Positions 59,472-64,000 of a stretch of 64,000 bases of DNA are shown piece by piece. The position numbers and the translations under genes are program-made. The notes under the pieces are model-generated. The model saw only the letters and a program-made list of their open reading frames with translations. It did not search any database and was not told the origin of the DNA. The DNA comes from Lachnospiraceae bacterium (GTDB lineage Bacteria; Bacillota; Clostridia; Lachnospirales; Lachnospiraceae), in the NCBI GenBank assembly GCA_022791755.1, contig JAAVZR010000016.1:124001-188000 (forward strand). The letters run 5' to 3'. Every line of letters starts with the position of its first letter. Within the stretch, counting starts at the first letter, position 1.

Positions 59472-60452
59472 ATGAAGAAAGCACCCTATGAAGTACCTGC
59501 ATCCAAGAAGATCCGTGTGCTGATCGATACGGACTGTGCCTGCGAGGCAGATGACCAGTATGCGGTGGCGCATCAGCTGATGACGCCCAAGTTCGATGTG
59601 GTGGGCATCAACGCCGCTCATTTCAATACCCGCTTCGGTATGATGACAGTAGCGGAATCGGCCCGGAGAAGCTTTGACGAGGCCCGGAAGGTGGTGGACC
59701 TGATGGGACTGCACGATGAAGTAAAGGTGTATCACGGCTGTGCGGATGTGCTGCCCGACGAAAAGACGCCGGTGGACTCTGAGGCCAGCCGCTTCATCAT
59801 CGAGGAGGCCATGAAGGAAGATGAGAGGCCGCTGTTTATCACCGTGCAGGGCGCCATCACCAATGTGGCCAGCGCCTACCTGATGAAGCCGGAGATCGCC
59901 GGACGGGCCACCGTGATCTGGATCGGCGGCGGAGCGTATCCGGAGGGGGAGTGGGAGTTTAACGCCTGCAACGATATCAATGCGGCCAACGTCATTATGG
60001 ATTCTCCTTTTGAGCTGTGGCAGGTGCCTAAAAACGTCTATTCCATGATGAAGGTCAGCTTTGCCACCCTCTATGACCGCGTATATCCCTACGGTGAGAT
60101 CGGAAAATATATCGTGGATTATATGGTGAACACGATCAATCAGGGCCTGATGGGAACTCTGAGCACCCAGAGGGAACAGATGCTGCTGGAAAAAGGCTAC
60201 AGCCGTGCCGGAGCCAGAGCCTCCTATCCCGGAGGCGAGAGCTGGCAGGTAGGAGATTCCCCGGTGGTGGGCCTCATGCTGACCGACCATGATGGCCATT
60301 ACACGATGGAGGGAGCGCCCCGCTTTGATCCGGAGACCGGCCGGTATCTGCTTCGTCCCGGCAACCCTCATAAAATCCGCGTCTATAATTATGTAGACAA
60401 TCACTTTATTCTGGAAGACTTTTTCGCCAAGATCAAATATTATTTTGGATAA
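59472..60452 (+). CDS. Nucleoside hydrolase-like protein, copy 1
   Basis: VLIDTDCACEADDQYAVAHQLMTPKFDVVGI; VWIGGGAYPEGEWEFN. Confidence 0.83.
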   Translation: MKKAPYEVPASKKIRVLIDTDCACEADDQYAVAHQLMTPKFDVVGINAAHFNTRFGMMTVAESARRSFDEARKVVDLMGLHDEVKVYHGCADVLPDEKTPVDSEASRFIIEEAMKEDERPLFITVQGAITNVASAYLMKPEIAGRATVIWIGGGAYPEGEWEFNACNDINAANVIMDSPFELWQVPKNVYSMMKVSFATLYDRVYPYGEIGKYIVDYMVNTINQGLMGTLSTQREQMLLEKGYSRAGARASYPGGESWQVGDSPVVGLMLTDHDGHYTMEGAPRFDPETGRYLLRPGNPHKIRVYNYVDNHFILEDFFAKIKYYFG

Positions 60453-60458
60453 TGTCCG

Positions 60459-60494
60459 GCGGGGCAGGGAGAAGAAGCTCCGGCCCCGCTTTTT
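60459..60494 (+). terminator. Terminator-like hairpin between the hydrolase genes
   Basis: GCGGGGC...GCCCCGC then T5. Confidence 0.65.
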
Positions 60495-60548
60495 CAATAT
60501 CGTACAGGCATATACACCGAAAAGGGATCGTAAAAGGAGGATTTTATC

Positions 60549-61523
60549 ATGAAGAAAGCGCCCTACACCGTACCTGAGAGCAAAAAGGTCAGAGTTCTGA
60601 TCGACACGGACTGTCACTGCGAGGCGGATGACCAGTATGCGGTGGCTCATCAGCTGATGACGCCGAAGTTTGACGTGGTAGGCATTGCGGCAGAGCACTA
60701 TGCGAAGAACTTCGGGGCCGCATCCGTGGCGGATTCCATGAAGCAGAGCTTCAACGAGGCTCAGCTGATCGTGGATCTCATGGGACTGCACGATGAGGTG
60801 AAGGTATATAAAGGCTGCGAGGAGCAGCTGCCCGATGAAAAGACGCCGGTGGACTCCGAGGCCAGCCGCTTCATTATAGAGGAGGCTATGAAGGAGGATG
60901 ACCGTCCTTTGTTTGTCACGGTACAGGGAGCCATGACGAATCTGGCCAGCGCCTACCTGATGAAGCCGGAGATCGCGGGGCGCATGACGGTAATCTGGAT
61001 CGGCGGCGGTGTGTATCCGGAGGGAGGCTATGAGTTTAATACCATCAATGATCTGAATGCGGCCAATGTGATCATGGATTCTCCGGTTGAGCTGTGGCAG
61101 GTGCCCATGTCCGTATACCGGACCATGAAGGTGAGCTTTGCCGAACTGTTTCTGAAGGTTCGCCCCTATGGTGAGATCGGTAGACATCTGGTGGACTATA
61201 TGATGGAATTTAATCACAGATTCGTAGAATACCTTTCGGAAGTGGATCAGTGGATGCCCCGGGGCGTCAGCGAGGCGGCTTTCCGTGCCACCTATCCCGG
61301 CGGGGAGAACTGGCAGCTGGGAGACTCTCCTGTGGTGGGCCTGATGCTTACGGATCATGAAGGGCATTATACTGTGGAGGGGGCTCCCCGGTTTGAGGCT
61401 GAGACCTGCCGGTATCTGCTGCGTCCCGGCAATCCCAGAAAGATCCGGGTGTATAATTATGTAGATACGCACTTCATTCTGGAGGACTTCTTTGCCAAGA
61501 TCAAATACTACTTTGGGGACTGA
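60549..61523 (+). CDS. Nucleoside hydrolase-like protein, copy 2
   Basis: VLIDTDCHCEADDQYAVAHQLMTPKFDVVGI; close paralog of the previous gene. Confidence 0.83.
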   Translation: MKKAPYTVPESKKVRVLIDTDCHCEADDQYAVAHQLMTPKFDVVGIAAEHYAKNFGAASVADSMKQSFNEAQLIVDLMGLHDEVKVYKGCEEQLPDEKTPVDSEASRFIIEEAMKEDDRPLFVTVQGAMTNLASAYLMKPEIAGRMTVIWIGGGVYPEGGYEFNTINDLNAANVIMDSPVELWQVPMSVYRTMKVSFAELFLKVRPYGEIGRHLVDYMMEFNHRFVEYLSEVDQWMPRGVSEAAFRATYPGGENWQLGDSPVVGLMLTDHEGHYTVEGAPRFEAETCRYLLRPGNPRKIRVYNYVDTHFILEDFFAKIKYYFGD

Positions 61524-61550
61524 GCGCAGTAAGAGAGCAGGGAGAACAGT

Positions 61551-62366
61551 ATGAAACAGAATCTTAAGAAAACAGCGTTTGCGCATCGCCTGGATGTGCT
61601 GGAGATGTGTTATGGACATAAGGCGGGCCATATCGGCGGGAGCATGTCCTGCATGGATATCCTGACGGTGCTTTACTATGATGTGATGGATATCGAAAAG
61701 ATCAAAACGAAGGCCGCGGACAGGGACCGGTTCATCATGAGCAAGGGACATTGCGCGGAGGCTTACTATGCAGTGCTGGCCGGAACCGGTTTCATCGGGA
61801 AAGAGGAGCTGGATACCTTTACCGCATTCGACACCCGCCTGGCGGAGCATCCCAGCCATAAGATTCCCGGTGTGGAGATCGCTACAGGAGCTCTGGGACA
61901 CGGTCTGCCGGTGGGGGTGGGCATGGCGCTGGGGCTAAGGGACGAGGCTCCAAAGGCCCATGTGTACGTGCTCATGGGCGACGGCGAGCTGGCGGAGGGC
62001 TCCGTGTGGGAGGCGTCCATGGCAGCAGCCAAATACCGTTTATCCAATCTGACCTGCATCATCGACCGCAACCGTCTCCAGATCAGCGGCGGTACGGAAG
62101 AGGTGATGCCTTTAGATGAGCTGGGAGAGAAGTACCGTGCCTTCGGATTCGAGGTGATCCGGTGCAACGGCCATGATTATGAGGCATTGGGCCGGGCGCT
62201 TAGGACGCGTCATCCCGGGAAGCCCATGGCATTGATTGCCGATACGGTGAAGGGCTTCGGTTCACCGGTGATGGAGGATAAGGCGCCCTGGCATCATGCG
62301 ATACCGACGGCAGAACAGTATGAACAGATTAAGGCAGATCTTATGAAAGCGATGGAGGAGGGGTGA
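61551..62366 (+). CDS. Transketolase, N-terminal (TPP-binding) subunit
   Basis: GHIGGSMSCMDILTVLYYDVM, ATGALGHGLPVGVGMALG, MGDGELAEGSVWEA. Confidence 0.93.
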   Translation: MKQNLKKTAFAHRLDVLEMCYGHKAGHIGGSMSCMDILTVLYYDVMDIEKIKTKAADRDRFIMSKGHCAEAYYAVLAGTGFIGKEELDTFTAFDTRLAEHPSHKIPGVEIATGALGHGLPVGVGMALGLRDEAPKAHVYVLMGDGELAEGSVWEASMAAAKYRLSNLTCIIDRNRLQISGGTEEVMPLDELGEKYRAFGFEVIRCNGHDYEALGRALRTRHPGKPMALIADTVKGFGSPVMEDKAPWHHAIPTAEQYEQIKADLMKAMEEG

Positions 62367-62368
62367 AT

Positions 62369-63298
62369 ATGACAAAGGTATCCAGCAGAAAAGCATTTAC
62401 GGCCAGACTCCTGGAATGCGGCCGCCAGGATAAGAGCATCTGGGCGATCGCTACGGATTCCCGCGGCAGTGTCACCTTGAACGGCTTCTGTGATGAACTG
62501 ACAGATCAGTTTATAGAGTGCGGAATCGCCGAGCAGGACGCGGTGGGAATCGCCGCCGGCCTGGCTAAGACGGGGAAAAACGTGTTTGTCACAGGGCCCG
62601 CCTGCTTTCTGGCGGCCCGGTCCTATGAACAGATCAAGGTGGATGTGGCCTACAATAAGACCAATGTGAAGATCATCGGCGTCAGCGCCGGTGTCAGCTA
62701 CGGCCCTCTGGGCTGTACTCACACGACCATGCATGATTTTGCCGGCATGAGGGCGCTGCCTAATATTACGGTGGTGGCTCCCTCGGACGACGTTCAGACG
62801 AGATGGCTGACCGGGGAGCTGGCGAAGGTACAGGGGCCCTTCTATGTGCGTATGGGACGCGGTGATGTGGAGGGCGTCTATGAGGCAGGGGAGAGCTTCT
62901 CCCTGGGAAGGGCAAAGACGGTTCGAGAGGGCACGGACGTGACGATCATTGCCTGCGGTGAGATGGTGGCGCCGTCTGTCCATGCCGCAGAGCTTCTGAA
63001 GGCCTGGGGCATCGGCGCGAGAGTGCTGGACATGTTTACGATCAAGCCTTTAGATGAGGAGGCGGTGCGCCGCGCCTGCCTGGAGACCGGAGGAATCGTC
63101 ACGGTGGAGGAACACAGCACGCTTGGCGGTCTGGGCGAAGCCGTATCCCATGTGGCGGCGGAGCTGGCAAAGGCTCCGGTGAAAACATTGGGCCTGCCGG
63201 AGGAGGTTATCATAGGAAAGAACAGCGAGCTGTTTGCGTATTACGGACTGACCGCAGAGAATATCGCAGCCGGAGCGAAGGCGCTGATCGGAGCATAG
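62369..63298 (+). CDS. Transketolase, C-terminal subunit
   Basis: DQFIECGIAEQDAVGIAAGLAKTGKNVFV, VTVEEHSTLGGLGEAV. Confidence 0.93.
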   Translation: MTKVSSRKAFTARLLECGRQDKSIWAIATDSRGSVTLNGFCDELTDQFIECGIAEQDAVGIAAGLAKTGKNVFVTGPACFLAARSYEQIKVDVAYNKTNVKIIGVSAGVSYGPLGCTHTTMHDFAGMRALPNITVVAPSDDVQTRWLTGELAKVQGPFYVRMGRGDVEGVYEAGESFSLGRAKTVREGTDVTIIACGEMVAPSVHAAELLKAWGIGARVLDMFTIKPLDEEAVRRACLETGGIVTVEEHSTLGGLGEAVSHVAAELAKAPVKTLGLPEEVIIGKNSELFAYYGLTAENIAAGAKALIGA

Positions 63299-63308
63299 GA
63301 GGAAGGCG

Positions 63309-64000
63309 ATGGACTATATTCTTGCCATAGATCAGAGTACGGCCGGTACGAAGGGGATCGTCTGCCGGGCGGACGGGATGCTCATCGCCCGGGCAGACTT
63401 ACCCCACAGGCAGATCACAGACGACAGAGGGTGGATCGAGCATGATCCCATGGAGATCCTTGCCAATGCGATGGCGGTTTGCCGTCTGGCGGTTGAGAAG
63501 GCCGGAATTGATCCGGGACAGATCCGGGCGTTGGGAGTCTCCAATCAGAGGGAGACGATCGTCTGCTGGGACCGGAAAACAGGAAAACCTGTGTACAATG
63601 CCATCGTCTGGCAGTGCGGCCGGGCAAAGGCCGTTGCAGATCGCCTTGCCCCGGAAGCCGGCCGGATCCGGCAGATCACAGGACTTACGCTGTCTCCCTT
63701 TTTCTCGGCGGCCAAATTTACCTGGATTCTGGAGCATGTGGAGGAGGCGAAACGTCTGTCGCAGACGGGGCGGCTGTGCTGCGGTAACATCGACGCCTGG
63801 CTGATCTGGCATCTGACAGAGGAGAGGGCGTTTAAGACAGACTATTCCAATGCGTCCCGGACCCAGCTTCTGAACCTGACCACACTGACGTGGGATGAAG
63901 AGATGCTGTATCTGTTCGGGCTGAGAAAAGAGATGCTGCCGCAGATCTGCGACAGCGGCAGCGTATTCGGCCACACGGATGTGGGAGGACTGCTGCCGGA
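63309..64000 (+). CDS. FGGY-family carbohydrate kinase (3' end outside window)
   Basis: MDYILAIDQSTAGTKGIVCRADG; ALGVSNQRETIVCWDRKTGKPVYNAIVWQCGR; open to window end. Confidence 0.9.
   Translation, partial: MDYILAIDQSTAGTKGIVCRADGMLIARADLPHRQITDDRGWIEHDPMEILANAMAVCRLAVEKAGIDPGQIRALGVSNQRETIVCWDRKTGKPVYNAIVWQCGRAKAVADRLAPEAGRIRQITGLTLSPFFSAAKFTWILEHVEEAKRLSQTGRLCCGNIDAWLIWHLTEERAFKTDYSNASRTQLLNLTTLTWDEEMLYLFGLRKEMLPQICDSGSVFGHTDVGGLLP

Noticed and set aside
59244-61901. 885-aa minus-strand ORF
   Set aside because: Lies antisense to two well-supported nucleoside hydrolases and the flanking genes; its internal repetition mirrors the tandem duplication. A shadow ORF of GC-rich coding DNA.
1-64000. 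Prophage, integrative element or tRNA/rRNA
   Set aside because: No integrase, transposase, phage structural gene or cloverleaf/rRNA sequence recognised by eye; tRNAscan-SE would be needed to be certain.

Overview
64 kb of a GC-rich Clostridia (Lachnospiraceae-like) chromosome. Coding is dense and mostly on the + strand. I found no rRNA, tRNA, CRISPR array, transposase or phage gene. Left to right: (i) 0-10 kb, a peptide-use locus: oligopeptide ABC transporter, TldD/TldE pair, FCD-GntR regulator, ornithine cyclodeaminase/mu-crystallin family protein, HExxH peptidase and MalY-type PLP enzyme; (ii) 10-20 kb, a frameshifted small-protein remnant, hemerythrin fusion, rmlA-rmlB, phosphoglucosamine-mutase-like gene, hisC, AI-2E transporter and pepP; (iii) 19-27 kb housekeeping: rpsF-ssb-rpsR and gdpP-rplI-dnaB; (iv) 27-36 kb: ferredoxin, DUF1858 protein, a 49-bp direct repeat, mecA, GH18, amidase, methyltransferase, glycosyltransferase and murA; (v) 36-49 kb: a SAM-I riboswitch ahead of a lipoprotein gene and metK, then sfsA, vanW, transglutaminase, sortase B, glnN with a putative ANTAR-type leader, and a duplicated hairpin/mini-ORF module; (vi) 53-64 kb: a LacI-controlled sugar ABC locus with two divergent nucleoside hydrolases, a split transketolase and an FGGY kinase. 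The best leads for new biology are the duplicated hairpin/mini-ORF module (46.5-46.9 kb), the glnN leader, the SAM riboswitch upstream of a GH-like lipoprotein, the four-hairpin intergenic block (29.28-29.38 kb), and the two catabolic loci at the window ends. All calls come from reading the sequence; no database search was run.
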